Below, piece after piece: positions 1 through 8,346 of a stretch of DNA of 39,347 nt. The first letter of the stretch is position 1. Every line of letters begins with the position of its first letter. Source of the DNA: Cyanocohniella sp. LLY (GTDB lineage Bacteria; Cyanobacteriota; Cyanobacteriia; Cyanobacteriales; Nostocaceae). Location of the stretch: the NCBI GenBank assembly GCA_022241785.1, contig JAKOMP010000063.1, forward strand, positions 1-39,347. Direction: 5' to 3'. The notes below the pieces were generated by a model that saw nothing but the letters and a program-made list of their open reading frames with translations, searched no databases and was not told the DNA's origin. The position numbers and the translations under genes were made by a program.

Positions 1-391
1 AATAAAAATTACCTAAAAACCAAAATTTTGTACAAAGTCCAAGTTTATTAACTGTATATCTACATTAATAGTAATAATTCTTATTTAGTTCTAATAAATT
101 CTAGCCAATTCTCCCAGCAATTAGTTCTTATGTACTAAATATATCGGTTTCTTTGGAGTGTGACAGTTGCGGGTGCGGAATGTGGGTTATAACTCATCCC
201 CTAATCTCCAACATCCATCCAAAAATCCCCTCAGACGAATTGGCAACACCAAAAATACATCTGAGGGGATATTTTTATCAAAAATAATATCTCCAAAAAT
301 TTCACACCAATATACCCTTGATCAAAACAAACAATATGCTATAATTGCTTGCGTTAATCTATGGTTACCTTCAATGTCTGAGATAAAGACA
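1..391. other. Gene-free left edge
   Basis: AT-rich sequence with no convincing gene. It contains one strong inverted repeat (221-276), listed separately as a terminator. A reading frame from 167 to 445 exists but begins at TTG, runs through the terminator and overlaps the end of the gene at 392-646, so I do not treat it as coding. Confidence 0.6.
221..276 (-). terminator. Probable bidirectional terminator
   Basis: The arm ATCCCCTCAGA (225-235) pairs with TCTGAGGGGAT (260-270) across a 24-nt loop. A-runs lie outside the left arm and T-runs outside the right arm, so each strand reads a stem followed by T residues. It lies about 115 nt past the stop of the minus-strand gene at 392-646 and could also stop a plus-strand transcript entering from the left. 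Confidence 0.6.
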
Positions 392-646
392 TTAGTAGTA
401 ATCAGCTTGTGCTTGTGTTTGTGTTTGCGTCATCACGAAATTTGAAGCATCGTACAAATAGCGGCTAGCTTCCTCCTCTAAGCGATGAATCAGAATCGGT
501 TCAATGGCATTACTATGTCGCAGTGCGGCTAGATATCCATCCAAATACATCCGCATATCGTCCGTGCGATAACCGCGATTCCATAAATCGACGAAGGCGT
601 CGGTAAGGCGTTGGTAATAGCGGATGGTTTGTGTGTCTTGAAGCAT
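392..646 (-). CDS. Conserved cyanobacterial small protein (DUF6761-like)
   Basis: An 84-residue protein starting at ATG 646. It is soluble and mostly helical, with acidic and aromatic stretches (QTIRYYQRLTDAFVDLWNRG, then YLDGYLAALRHSN) and a Q/T-rich tail (TQTQTQAQADYY). I recognise it from memory as a small conserved cyanobacterial family, probably DUF6761; no function is known to me. It stands alone, with more than 500 nt of non-coding DNA upstream and a terminator-like hairpin downstream. The CAGACACAAGC-type repetition in the final codons (GTTTGTGTTTGTGT on the plus strand) suggests a slippage-prone 3' end. No strong ribosome binding site precedes the ATG. Confidence 0.75.
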   Translation of the reverse strand: MLQDTQTIRYYQRLTDAFVDLWNRGYRTDDMRMYLDGYLAALRHSNAIEPILIHRLEEEASRYLYDASNFVMTQTQTQAQADYY

Positions 647-1214
647 AACTGCTGTGTTAATCTCTTTGGAATGAGAATTGTAATTGATTCACGCTCAAAT
701 GTGAAGTGTTACTTCTACTTTCTTGCCATTAACTCAGGACAAAAGATCTACCATAGGTGAGATTCTCCGGTGGCTAATACGTGATCTGATCCTATTCCAT
801 AAATTTTGGAATAGATTATTCGGTAAGTTATTTTTATGATTCTTTTTGTCAACAACCCAAATTGATGGATGGGGGCGGACATAAGTAATTTATGCAAAAT
901 GTAATTAGCTATACAAGTAGGCTAAAATATAGCTCAAGTAGCGCGTTCCCTGTTAATCCATAGTTTTTTGGCCAGCAAAACCCATCTTTGGGAAGATGTT
1001 TACCAAAAAGAACTTTTGATTAGTCTAACAAAAATTTAAGAAAAAATTAAAGAATATTACTAACTTAGCTTTGGACAAGGCACCAGTTCAAGATTTTGTC
1101 ACTTTTTAGATGAGCAAATACGAAGCTAATAGTAATTGGAGTAACAAAGACTACAAAACCTTGAGCATGGGCTTGTTACTTTGAAAGTCATCGACGCTAA
1201 GGGGTCTTGCCGCT
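647..1214. other. Long intergenic region between divergent genes
   Basis: 568 nt between the small minus-strand gene (start 646) and the response regulator (start 1215). It holds an 8-bp inverted repeat at 792-814, listed separately. The rest is AT-rich with no credible frame. A minus-strand frame at 1126-1362 overlaps the response-regulator start and is rejected. Promoters for both flanking genes must lie here, but I cannot pinpoint them. Confidence 0.5.
792..814. promoter_or_regulatory. Inverted repeat CTATTCCA-N7-TGGAATAG
   Basis: A perfect 8-bp inverted repeat (792-799 and 807-814) around an AT-only spacer, within the divergent intergenic region and about 150 nt upstream of the ATG at 646. 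The symmetry suits a dimeric regulator or a hairpin. No T-run follows on either strand, so a terminator is less likely. The binding factor is unknown. Confidence 0.35.
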
Positions 1215-1985
1215 GTGGGTTCGGTTTGTATTGAAATCGTTGAGGGGAATCCCCATCTGAGGTCGTTGCTGGGATGGCACTTGCAACAGTTAGAATACCG
1301 TGTGCATCAAGCCGCCAGTATTTATCAAGCAAGGGAAGTGTTTTTAAGCCATCAACCGACACTGGTAATTCTTGATGCCGATTTGCCTGATGGTGATGGC
1401 ATAGAGTTTTGCCGTTGGTTGCATCGTCAGCAACAGCCTCTAATTTTGATGCTATCTGCCCGTAACAATGAAGCTGATATTGTTGCCGGCTTAAAAGCGG
1501 GGGCAGATGACTATTTAAGTAAACCTTTTGGAATGCAAGAGTTTCTGGCTAGGGTAGAGGTATTAATTCGTCGCAAGCGCACACCTACTGCACCAGCTTA
1601 CCTGGATTATGGCAGTTTGCAAATTGATTTAGTACAGCGACGTGTCCGGTTCCAAGGGGAGTTTATTGATTTAACGCCCCAGGAATTCAGTTTGTTGTAC
1701 GTTTTGGCGCAAGCTGGGGGAGTGCCTCTAAGTAGATCAGAATTATTGCGTCGTGCGTGGCCTGACGCTATTGATAACCCGCGCACCATTGATACTCATG
1801 TTTTATCGCTGCGAAAAAAAGTTGAACTTGATCCCCGTCAACCTAGTTTGATTCAAACTATCCGTAATGTGGGCTATAGATTTAACATGGAAATTTTGAA
1901 TTCCAATGTTCCGCAGTCACAAACCAAGTTAACCAAAGAAAGATTCAGCAATCCACGTTCTACACTGAGTACTCAAACATCATAG
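1215..1985 (+). CDS. OmpR/PhoB-type response regulator, atypical receiver
   Basis: A 256-residue two-domain regulator starting at GTG 1215, with AAGGGG 10 nt upstream. The receiver domain (about 3-118) keeps the phospho-acceptor Asp54 (VILDADLPDGDG), Ser81 (MLSAR) and Lys103 (LSKPF). The N-terminal acidic pair is reduced to Glu10-Gly11, so one metal-binding acid is missing. A winged-helix DNA-binding domain follows (about 130-230), with LTPQEFSLLYVLAQ and the terminal IRNVGYRF wing. No histidine kinase is adjacent, so it is an orphan. NblR of Synechococcus, which controls phycobilisome degradation, is an atypical regulator of this class; orthology is possible but I cannot confirm it. The last roughly 25 residues (S/T/Q-rich) are an extra tail. 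Confidence 0.9.
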   Translation: MGSVCIEIVEGNPHLRSLLGWHLQQLEYRVHQAASIYQAREVFLSHQPTLVILDADLPDGDGIEFCRWLHRQQQPLILMLSARNNEADIVAGLKAGADDYLSKPFGMQEFLARVEVLIRRKRTPTAPAYLDYGSLQIDLVQRRVRFQGEFIDLTPQEFSLLYVLAQAGGVPLSRSELLRRAWPDAIDNPRTIDTHVLSLRKKVELDPRQPSLIQTIRNVGYRFNMEILNSNVPQSQTKLTKERFSNPRSTLSTQTS

Positions 1986-2037
1986 GGAGAAACAAATTTA
2001 TCAAAAACTTCCAAAGTCAATTTTTTTGGGGGAAATT

Positions 2038-2838
2038 TTAAAGCCATTCCTCAGCTGCTTGGTTTTCTGCTTGAATCAAGTTTTCTCGTAAATTCACCCA
2101 ATCTACCCTAGAAGCTGGTTGGTCTGTCAATAACTGACCTTGTTGGAGATATAACAGTCGGTTACAGAATCCCTGGGCTAAATCCAGTTGGTTATTGACC
2201 ATCAAAATTGTGGTTTGATGAGTTTGAGATAGCTGAATTAAAACTTGCATTAGATGAGCAGCAGTACCAGCATCCAAGGCAGATGTTGGCTCATCCAATA
2301 GTAACACTTTCGGTTGGATGACTAAGGCACGAGCGATCGCTACTAATTGTCGCTGTCCAACAGAAAGTTGTAATTCAGTTTTGCCTAGCCATTCACTGGA
2401 AATATGTAGTTGTTCTATCCAGTAATCGATTCGTTGCTGAATTGTTGGTTTAGGCAAACCACGCAAAACTAAAGGATAAGCCAAAGCCTGCTGGACTGTC
2501 ATTCCCAACAATTTTGACTCTTGTAGTACCAGTGTGATGTCCTGACGTAACTGCAAAACAGAAATTTGGTGATATTCCTGTTTTTCTAAATAAATTTTGC
2601 CACTAGTGGGTTCACTCAGGCGGTTAATTAAGCGTAGTAGCGAAGTCTTACCAGCACCAGATGGGCCCACAATGGCAATGCGTTCACCGCAGGTGTTGGC
2701 GGAGCCATCGCCTGGAAACACCTCAAAGGAAATATCCTGTAATATTGGGTATCCCTGAAGTTGGGCTTTCAGTTTGGCAAAGAAATTAACTTGTTCTAGC
2801 CTTAATTGGGCTGTTGTAGTGATATTCTCCAAGTTCAA
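2038..2838 (-). CDS. Orphan ABC transporter ATP-binding protein
   Basis: A 266-residue nucleotide-binding subunit. Walker A is GPSGAGKTS (58-66), the Q-loop is LVLQES (Gln106), the signature is LSVGQ (158-162), Walker B is VLLLDEP (Asp182-Glu183) and the D-loop is SALD. The usual switch (H-loop) histidine is Asn216 (MVNNQ). Seven residues (DGSANTC, 44-50) are inserted between the normally adjacent FPG and GER just before Walker A; their DNA resembles Nostoc dispersed repeats. No permease or binding protein is nearby, so the substrate is unknown; the sequence recalls PstB/FetA-like importer and efflux ATPases. There is no ATG: the start must be TTG (2838 or 2832), because a TAA lies in frame just upstream. 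The gene may be altered in function. Confidence 0.85.
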   Translation of the reverse strand: MNLENITTTAQLRLEQVNFFAKLKAQLQGYPILQDISFEVFPGDGSANTCGERIAIVGPSGAGKTSLLRLINRLSEPTSGKIYLEKQEYHQISVLQLRQDITLVLQESKLLGMTVQQALAYPLVLRGLPKPTIQQRIDYWIEQLHISSEWLGKTELQLSVGQRQLVAIARALVIQPKVLLLDEPTSALDAGTAAHLMQVLIQLSQTHQTTILMVNNQLDLAQGFCNRLLYLQQGQLLTDQPASRVDWVNLRENLIQAENQAAEEWL

Positions 2839-2849
2839 CCTTTATAGGG

Positions 2850-2993
2850 GATTGGGGACTGGGATGAGGAGGCAGGGGACAAGGGGACAAGGGGACAAGG
2901 CAATAGGGAAAATGTTGGTCATAGCTAGAAGTTTTTCCCCCCTGCTCCCTGCCCCCTGCCCCCCTGCTTCTTCTCCCTACTCCCTACTTTCCT
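2850..2993. repeat. G-rich/C-rich short tandem repeats forming a large inverted pair
   Basis: 2850-2900 is a run of GGGGACA-like heptamers (AGGGGACAAGGGGACAAGG). 2939-2993 is a run of CTCCCTG/CCCCCTG units. The two arms are broadly complementary (CAGGGG with CCCCTG) and could fold into a long imperfect hairpin. It lies just past the stop of the membrane protein at 3002-3568 and before the ABC ATPase. Short tandem repeats of this kind are well known in Nostoc and Anabaena. It may double as a terminator for the upstream gene. Confidence 0.75.
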
Positions 2994-3001
2994 CTTCCTA
3001 T

Positions 3002-3568
3002 TTAAGTTAATTTTCCCAGAGCTAGTGCCGTAGTGATAGTCCAGGCATCTACTAACAATAACAACAGAGTAAATCCCAATAAAATCAAATACATCCACGG
3101 CTGCGCTAAGGGGCGAACATCTGTGGTATCTATACCTGTCTTAGTTTCTACGAATTTTACCAAACGGGCAAATCCGGCAACACGCATCGGTAATAAATAA
3201 GCTTTTCCATCTTGGCTGAGAAAATAATAAACTAGTCCCCCTTGACCAGTGGAGCGGGGTTTTAATTCTTTTACTTCTGACCAAGGTAACACCCAACCTT
3301 TACGGAAAAAACGAGGAACCCAGGCGGGGTATGTAACTTGAATTTCCTGGTCATTTATAATTACTTGTTCGGTCAATATTGCATATAAAGCAATAAAGCC
3401 AATACTAATGCCTACCCACAATAATGCTGGCGATACTGGCGCAGCTGTTACCTGGGATAAAAAAGGTAATGGTACTGTCAGTGCTATATATAGACTCAAC
3501 AATGTGATCCGAATTAACGGAGATAAGCGAAAAACCGAAACTGAGGTATTGGCTGGAGTTGCTGTCAC
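3002..3568 (-). CDS. Conserved cyanobacterial membrane protein
   Basis: A 188-residue protein with GTG as the only plausible start (3568). Hydrophobic segments near residues 19-38 and 47-66 are followed by a soluble middle domain (about 68-150: EQVIINDQEIQVTYPAWVPR, LPWSEVKELKPRSTGQGG) and a C-terminal membrane segment (about 158-185). The middle domain resembles the small beta-rich PH-like domains of bacterial membrane proteins, with a WSEV-type strand, but that is by eye only. No function is known to me. It is followed after the repeat block by the ABC ATPase on the same strand, and DUF4079 lies upstream on that strand, so three minus-strand genes run in series. Confidence 0.75.
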   Translation of the reverse strand: MTATPANTSVSVFRLSPLIRITLLSLYIALTVPLPFLSQVTAAPVSPALLWVGISIGFIALYAILTEQVIINDQEIQVTYPAWVPRFFRKGWVLPWSEVKELKPRSTGQGGLVYYFLSQDGKAYLLPMRVAGFARLVKFVETKTGIDTTDVRPLAQPWMYLILLGFTLLLLLVDAWTITTALALGKLT

Positions 3569-3664
3569 GGATTAATTACAATACTTTTTTATTTATTTTA
3601 ATAAAAGTTTGCAGTCAGGGCTAAAGCCCTAATAATAAACTCAGATTTCGGCAAGGATTTTGGA

Positions 3665-4126
3665 TTAAGGCAAATACTTTTGCACGACACTCCAACCTGT
3701 AAGCGACACCCAGGCAAAACCTGCAAATAAAATAATATTCACACCGATATGTAAAGGTCTAGCCCAAGAACGCCTAGCACTAATTTGTGTGGCACTGAAT
3801 GCAGAGAGTAAAACTAAGATTACTACTATCAAGCCAGAAATCAAGTGTTGTGAGTGTCCTAAGGAACCAAAGTGTCCTAAGGTGCCTACAATGCCAATAA
3901 CCAGCAGTAGCAGCACTAAACTGACCATCGTGATGCCCATTGTATAGTGGAGCGATCGCACGCCCCTACGTCCGCCAATCACCCACGGAAAACCCGTAAA
4001 ATGCGGCGAAGTTCTATCCTGAAACATCCATATACCCGTGAGTGCTAACAGCAAATACGCCAGTAGCGATAACCCCATCGACCAAGCGGCTATTTTCCAC
4101 AACCAAAGAAAAGAAGGCAAATTCAT
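3665..4126 (-). CDS. DUF4079 family membrane protein
   Basis: 153 residues from ATG 4126 (MNLPSFLWLWK). The frame extends to ATG 4192, but the extra 22 residues do not look conserved, so I prefer the inner start. Four hydrophobic helices can be seen (about 10-32, 61-83, 92-110 and 128-148), with conserved-looking HFTGFPWVIGGRRGVRSLHY and RSWARPLHIGVN between them. DUF4079 proteins are multi-helix membrane proteins common in cyanobacteria and some other phototrophs. The histidines in the helices recall heme-binding cytochrome b561-like folds, but heme binding here is inference. It sits between the DUF1830 gene and the other small membrane protein. Confidence 0.75.
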   Translation of the reverse strand: MNLPSFLWLWKIAAWSMGLSLLAYLLLALTGIWMFQDRTSPHFTGFPWVIGGRRGVRSLHYTMGITMVSLVLLLLVIGIVGTLGHFGSLGHSQHLISGLIVVILVLLSAFSATQISARRSWARPLHIGVNIILFAGFAWVSLTGWSVVQKYLP

Positions 4127-4228
4127 AACTTCGATTGTAGATGCTAAAGGGGCAATGGGGAGGTGGAAAGATAAAATTTTCCTGTTACCCATTACCCGTT
4201 ACCTTTTAATAATGACCAATGACTAAAT

Positions 4229-4255
4229 AAAAAGGGTTGTCAAATTCAACAACCC
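4229..4255 (-). terminator. Terminator after the DUF1830 gene
   Basis: GGGTTGT (4234-4240) pairs with ACAACCC (4249-4255) around an 8-nt loop. On the minus strand the stem runs straight into a T-run (AAAAA at 4229-4233 on the plus strand). It lies about 40 nt past the stop of the DUF1830 gene, as expected for intrinsic termination. Confidence 0.7.
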
Positions 4256-4293
4256 CAAAGAGAAAAAAAATTGTTTTCTTAATCAATGGATGC

Positions 4294-4671
4294 TCAACCA
4301 GCAATTGTTAAGGGTTTTGTTGTATCTTCATGTTTTGTATTAATTGACTGCGCTAATGGTTTTGTACTGATAGCGTCGATGCCTATAGAGTCTGTATTAA
4401 ACTCACTAATGCTAGGGTCATTAATCGCCAAGCGATCGCACGGAATATTATCCGACAAAATTGCACTGGCCATCATTCCCGTGTGAATCTCCATTTGCGC
4501 TGCTTGGGGAGCTTCAAAAACGAGGCGCTGTCCAGGAAAAACAACTCTTTCAAAGTACCAGTTGGCAATATTGCAAATGCGAGCAATTTGAATTTTACTC
4601 GTAGCATTAACGTAACAGCAGAGGATCTTCCCCGATTGCTCAGGTGGTAGAGAATCTAATATTTGAGCCAT
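4294..4671 (-). CDS. DUF1830 family protein
   Basis: 125 residues from ATG 4671. The N-terminal part carries the recognisable DUF1830 core CCYVNATSKIQIARI, followed by NWYFERVVFPGQRLVFEAP. This small family is essentially cyanobacterial and of unknown function. The last roughly 45 residues (from about 80) are low in aromatics, Ser/Thr/Asp-rich and look variable. One HIP1 octamer falls in the coding region (4432-4439). The gene has its own terminator and a 580-nt gap upstream, so it is probably a single transcription unit. Confidence 0.85.
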   Translation of the reverse strand: MAQILDSLPPEQSGKILCCYVNATSKIQIARICNIANWYFERVVFPGQRLVFEAPQAAQMEIHTGMMASAILSDNIPCDRLAINDPSISEFNTDSIGIDAISTKPLAQSINTKHEDTTKPLTIAG

Positions 4672-5254
4672 AACTGCGGAGGAGCTTTACGCCACAATTT
4701 TACATTACACAAATAAAACTAACACTTGACGATCCCGACATGCTGTAACTCCGACTACCAACTGAAATTTTCTACGTTATATCTATCTAAATGCATGTTC
4801 AAGTTATGAAAATTATATAAAACAATCTACCTTCGTAAAAATATATACTTCTTTATAAGGCGCTCAAATTTTTTATTAGTAATAAAAGTGTCAGATATCA
4901 ATTTTATCTGGTTACCGTGAGTTAGGTATACCAGCGACACCTTGATATTTCCTCAGTGTACAAGTGAGTTGATTTATTTCATCCCTCCCCAGACTTACAG
5001 CCAGGAATCATCGCTTAATAGACAAACTCAATGTTATGGTAAAGATATATGACAAACTTCCTCATAAAATCTATCTATTTTGTTTGTTGCGGCGCAAATT
5101 TAACTATTTCCCGCGATCGCCAACCCAGATAAACCCTCCTCAGCAATTGGCTTAAATGTCAAGCATAATTGTTAGCAACAGGGCAATCAACACAAAAACA
5201 CAGTTTAAACGCACTTTTTTCTCAAAGAACGGCAAGATACAAGTTACAGCATCC
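4672..5254. other. Intergenic region upstream of the radical SAM gene
   Basis: 583 nt between the DUF1830 gene and the preferred start of the radical SAM gene. The first 450 nt are AT-rich with no credible gene; one HIP1 octamer lies at 5113-5120. The last 99 nt (5156-5254) are an open in-frame extension of the radical SAM gene that I judge non-coding. Promoters for both divergent genes should lie here. Confidence 0.5.
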
Positions 5255-6829
5255 ATGATGGAAAATCGAATTCTCTACGTTCGCCTTCCTTGTAACCCCA
5301 TCTTTCCCATTGGGGTTGTATATCTTAGCGATCATGTCCATAAGCTATTTCCCAACATCGAACAGCGAATTTTTGATTTGGGAACAGTACCGCCATTAGA
5401 TTATGGCTCCGCGCTAGATAGTTGTATCGATGAATTTAAACCCACACTGCTAGTCTTTTCATGGCGGGATATTCAAATTTATGCCCCAGTGGGCGGGCGC
5501 GGTGGTAACCCACTGCAAAACGCCTTTGAATTTTACTACGCCAAGAATCTCTTGATTAAGCTACGCGGGGCCTTTGGCGGTTTAAGAATCTTTATTGCTT
5601 ACTATCTAGAGTTGTGGCGCAACCAGGGATTAATCAAACGTGGTTTGCAACGCGCCCAGAAATATCATACTGATGCCCGCGCCGTTGTCGGTGGTGGTGC
5701 AGTCAGCGTATTTTACGAACAGTTGGGCAAAAGCTTACCCCAAGGAACAATTATTTCTGTGGGTGAAGGAGAAACCCTGCTAGAAAAACTTTTGAGTGGC
5801 AGAGAAATTCAAGATGAACGCTGCTATGTAGTTGGTGAGACACAACCACGGCAACGAATGATTCATGAACAACCCACCCCACTAGAAAAAACCGCCTGTA
5901 ACTACGACTATATAGAAACTATCTGGCCGGAATTTAACTATTACCTGCAAGAACAAGACTTTTATATAGGTGTCCAAACCAAGCGAGGTTGTCCCCATAA
6001 CTGTTGCTATTGCGTCTACACCGTCGTTGAAGGTAAACAAGTCCGCATCAACCCAGCAGACGAAGTAGTTGCTGAAATGCGCCAACTATATAATCGTGGC
6101 ATTCGCAACTTCTGGTTTACTGATGCCCAATTCATCCCCGCACGCAAATTTATCGACGATGCTGTAGAACTCCTACAGAAAATCGTCGATTCTGGGATGA
6201 CAGATATTCACTGGGCAGCATACATCAGAGCCGACAACCTCACACCAGAGTTGTGCGACTTGATGGCAAAAACCGGGATGAACTACTTTGAAATCGGTAT
6301 CACCAGCGGTTCTCAAGAACTCGTGCGGAAAATGCGGATGGGTTACAACCTGCGAACCGTCTTGCAAAACTGCCGTGACTTAAAAACAGCGGGTTTTAAC
6401 GATTTAGTTTCCGTCAACTACTCCTTTAACGTCATTGACGAACGTCCCGAAACCATTCGTCAAACCATCGCCTACCACCGCGAACTAGAAAAGATTTTTG
6501 GCGCTGATAAAGTTGAACCTGCCATCTTCTTCATAGGACTACAACCCCATACCCATTTAGAAGAATACGCCTTTAAAGAAGGCATTCTCAAACCAGGTTA
6601 CAATCCCATGAGCTTAATGCCGTGGACAGCTAAAAAACTCCTTTGGAACCCTGAACCTCTGGGTTCATTCTTCGGAGAAGTCTGCTTGCAAGCTTGGCAA
6701 CAAAACCCCAACGACTTCGGACGCGAAGTCATGAAAATCTTAGAAGAAAAATTAGGTTGTGCCGATTTGGAAGAAGCACTTTCCGCGCCTATGGAAAAGA
6801 AAGACAAACAGTTAGCAGGCATATCATAA
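5255..6829 (+). CDS. B12-binding-type radical SAM protein
   Basis: 524 residues from the preferred ATG 5255; the frame opens further upstream at ATG 5156, but those 33 residues look unconserved. The N-terminal half (about 5-220) resembles a cobalamin-binding Rossmann fold without the classic DxHxxG motif. The radical SAM core carries Cys246-x3-Cys250-x2-Cys253 (KRGCPHNCCYCVY), which binds the [4Fe-4S] cluster that cleaves S-adenosylmethionine. Later segments (YFEIGITSGSQELVRKMRMG) fit the barrel strands. I recall this cyanobacterial family being annotated as a 'photosystem II high light acclimation radical SAM protein'; that label is from memory, and the substrate is unknown. It ends before a repeat/hairpin (6841-6866), with the DICT gene downstream on the same strand. 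Confidence 0.85.
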   Translation: MMENRILYVRLPCNPIFPIGVVYLSDHVHKLFPNIEQRIFDLGTVPPLDYGSALDSCIDEFKPTLLVFSWRDIQIYAPVGGRGGNPLQNAFEFYYAKNLLIKLRGAFGGLRIFIAYYLELWRNQGLIKRGLQRAQKYHTDARAVVGGGAVSVFYEQLGKSLPQGTIISVGEGETLLEKLLSGREIQDERCYVVGETQPRQRMIHEQPTPLEKTACNYDYIETIWPEFNYYLQEQDFYIGVQTKRGCPHNCCYCVYTVVEGKQVRINPADEVVAEMRQLYNRGIRNFWFTDAQFIPARKFIDDAVELLQKIVDSGMTDIHWAAYIRADNLTPELCDLMAKTGMNYFEIGITSGSQELVRKMRMGYNLRTVLQNCRDLKTAGFNDLVSVNYSFNVIDERPETIRQTIAYHRELEKIFGADKVEPAIFFIGLQPHTHLEEYAFKEGILKPGYNPMSLMPWTAKKLLWNPEPLGSFFGEVCLQAWQQNPNDFGREVMKILEEKLGCADLEEALSAPMEKKDKQLAGIS

Positions 6830-6840
6830 GGGACTAAGCA

Positions 6841-6943
6841 CTAGGGACTAATTCACTAGCCCCTAGCCTCTAGCCTCTAGTTTCAAAAAACTTTGGCGTA
6901 GCCTGCCTGGGGCTACTATTACGAATTACGAATTACGAATTAT
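6841..6943. repeat. Short tandem repeats with terminator-like hairpin
   Basis: CTAGGG (6841-6846) pairs with CCCTAG (6861-6866), followed by repeated CCTCTAG heptamers. A second run at about 6918-6943 repeats ATTACGAAT three times, the Nostoc-type 9-mer. The block fills the gap between the radical SAM gene and the DICT gene. The hairpin sits just after the stop at 6829 and could attenuate read-through. Confidence 0.7.
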
Positions 6944-6951
6944 GACAGCCC

Positions 6952-8346
6952 ATGTTAGAAGGTTCAATTTTACAACAACTAGAAACAGCACACCGCCAAA
7001 GCACTAGACCAATCAGATTTGGGGTGTACTACAAAAATACTTTGGTTGCTCTGTGCCATGCCTTAGAAGACCATATATTAAGCGAAAATAGTACACCCTT
7101 AGTAATCGCCGCCTTCCAACAAGGTAAATGGTATCTGCAAGAAGCCCAAAGATATGCAGATATGGCTAAGTGCAGCCGCGAAATCGTGATTATGGCAGCA
7201 GCGGATGCTGGTTTTGCAGAACATCCCACCAGCCAACTACCCAACGTGGACTTAGTGGCATTAAATTCAGCAGATCCAGTAGCTCAGGAGTGGCACTTAA
7301 TTATTTTATCACCTGAATACACAGCAATGGTACTTTGTCAAGAGTTATCAGAAGCTGACTATGGCGCGGGTGGAATACCAGATTCAGATTTAGAGCGTAA
7401 ATTCTATGGCTTGTGGACATTTGAGCCAGAGTTAGTGCAAGAAACAGCAAAGTTAGCGATCGCCCACATTCAACAATACAACCCAGAACTAGCACAAAAA
7501 CTCGTTGCTCATCAAAATGCCATCCAGTCTATTCTAGCTGCCCCAAAACATTTGAGTGCAGTTGTCTCCCGCGTTGTAGATTATCTCCAGACGGGACAAG
7601 AGAATTTATCCATCCCCACAGCGCTACGTCAACAAGCTTTAGATCGCAACTTGGTTTCTAACGAAATTCAAGCATTTTTGCGGATGGCGCAATTGATGGA
7701 TATGGCAGATGTTAACAACCCAATGGCAGCAGCGGAAGTAGTCGCACTTTCCGAGATGATGGGGCAACTTTTAGAACTTCCTGCATGGCAGATTAAAAGA
7801 TTACGACTAGCAGGTTTGTTACACCGTATAGATCCACTCCAAACAACACAAAGCGTCTTGACTCCCGGTACATCCATCCGCTACCAGGAACAAGCCCCCA
7901 GTTGCGCCTTAACTTGTCCCTTGGTACCAGGGGCCCAGGTATTGCGAACCATGTCTAGACTACGGGCAGTTGCCCAAATTATTACCCATCAAACTGAGTG
8001 GTGGAACGGTACAGGTGAACCAGCAGGTTTAGCTGGAGATGAAATTCCTCTAGAGTCAAGAATCTTGACCTTAGTTGCGGATTTTCAGTGGCGAGTCAAT
8101 AATTTAAAATCATCCCCGAACACTCGCGGAGAAATCTTTACTCAAGCTTTAGATGAATGCAGACAGCAACAATCAATCCGTTTTGATCCAAAACTTGTAG
8201 ATGCTCTAACTTTATTAGTTATGGGTTTACAGCAAGGGCTAGACTTACCCCTGATGTCACCCAAAGTCAGCACCGGTGTCTGGCTACTTGATTCCCGATG
8301 GGATAGCCATAAGACTAGTCAGGAAATGAGTAATTACCCCAAATGA
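6952..8346 (+). CDS. DICT sensory domain protein with degenerate HD-GYP domain
   Basis: 464 residues from ATG 6952. Residues about 18-150 match the DICT domain, a sensory module often attached to cyclases and two-component proteins. A C-terminal region (about 250-420) has the layout of an HD-GYP c-di-GMP phosphodiesterase but with changed catalytic residues. The HD dyad is His291-Arg292 (LLHRID). The GYP motif is Gly355-Glu356-Pro357 (NGTGEPAGLAGDEIPLESRI). His346 and the surrounding IPLESRILTLVADF framework remain. I infer that it is a non-catalytic sensor or effector rather than an active phosphodiesterase. Its TGA overlaps the ATG of the pentapeptide gene (ATGA at 8343-8346), so the two are translationally coupled and probably work together. 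Confidence 0.85.
   Translation: MLEGSILQQLETAHRQSTRPIRFGVYYKNTLVALCHALEDHILSENSTPLVIAAFQQGKWYLQEAQRYADMAKCSREIVIMAAADAGFAEHPTSQLPNVDLVALNSADPVAQEWHLIILSPEYTAMVLCQELSEADYGAGGIPDSDLERKFYGLWTFEPELVQETAKLAIAHIQQYNPELAQKLVAHQNAIQSILAAPKHLSAVVSRVVDYLQTGQENLSIPTALRQQALDRNLVSNEIQAFLRMAQLMDMADVNNPMAAAEVVALSEMMGQLLELPAWQIKRLRLAGLLHRIDPLQTTQSVLTPGTSIRYQEQAPSCALTCPLVPGAQVLRTMSRLRAVAQIITHQTEWWNGTGEPAGLAGDEIPLESRILTLVADFQWRVNNLKSSPNTRGEIFTQALDECRQQQSIRFDPKLVDALTLLVMGLQQGLDLPLMSPKVSTGVWLLDSRWDSHKTSQEMSNYPK

Noticed and set aside
167-445. 92-codon plus-strand frame
   Set aside because: Starts at TTG, runs through a terminator hairpin, overlaps the end of the gene at 392-646, and its product has no recognisable features.
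2850-2993. Repeat block as a CRISPR array
   Set aside because: The units are 7 bp with no spacers; they match short tandem repeats of Nostoc type.
5156-5254. N-terminal extension of the radical SAM protein
   Set aside because: In frame with ATG 5156, but the residues look random and the conserved-looking protein starts at the Met pair at 5255-5260. An upstream start remains possible.
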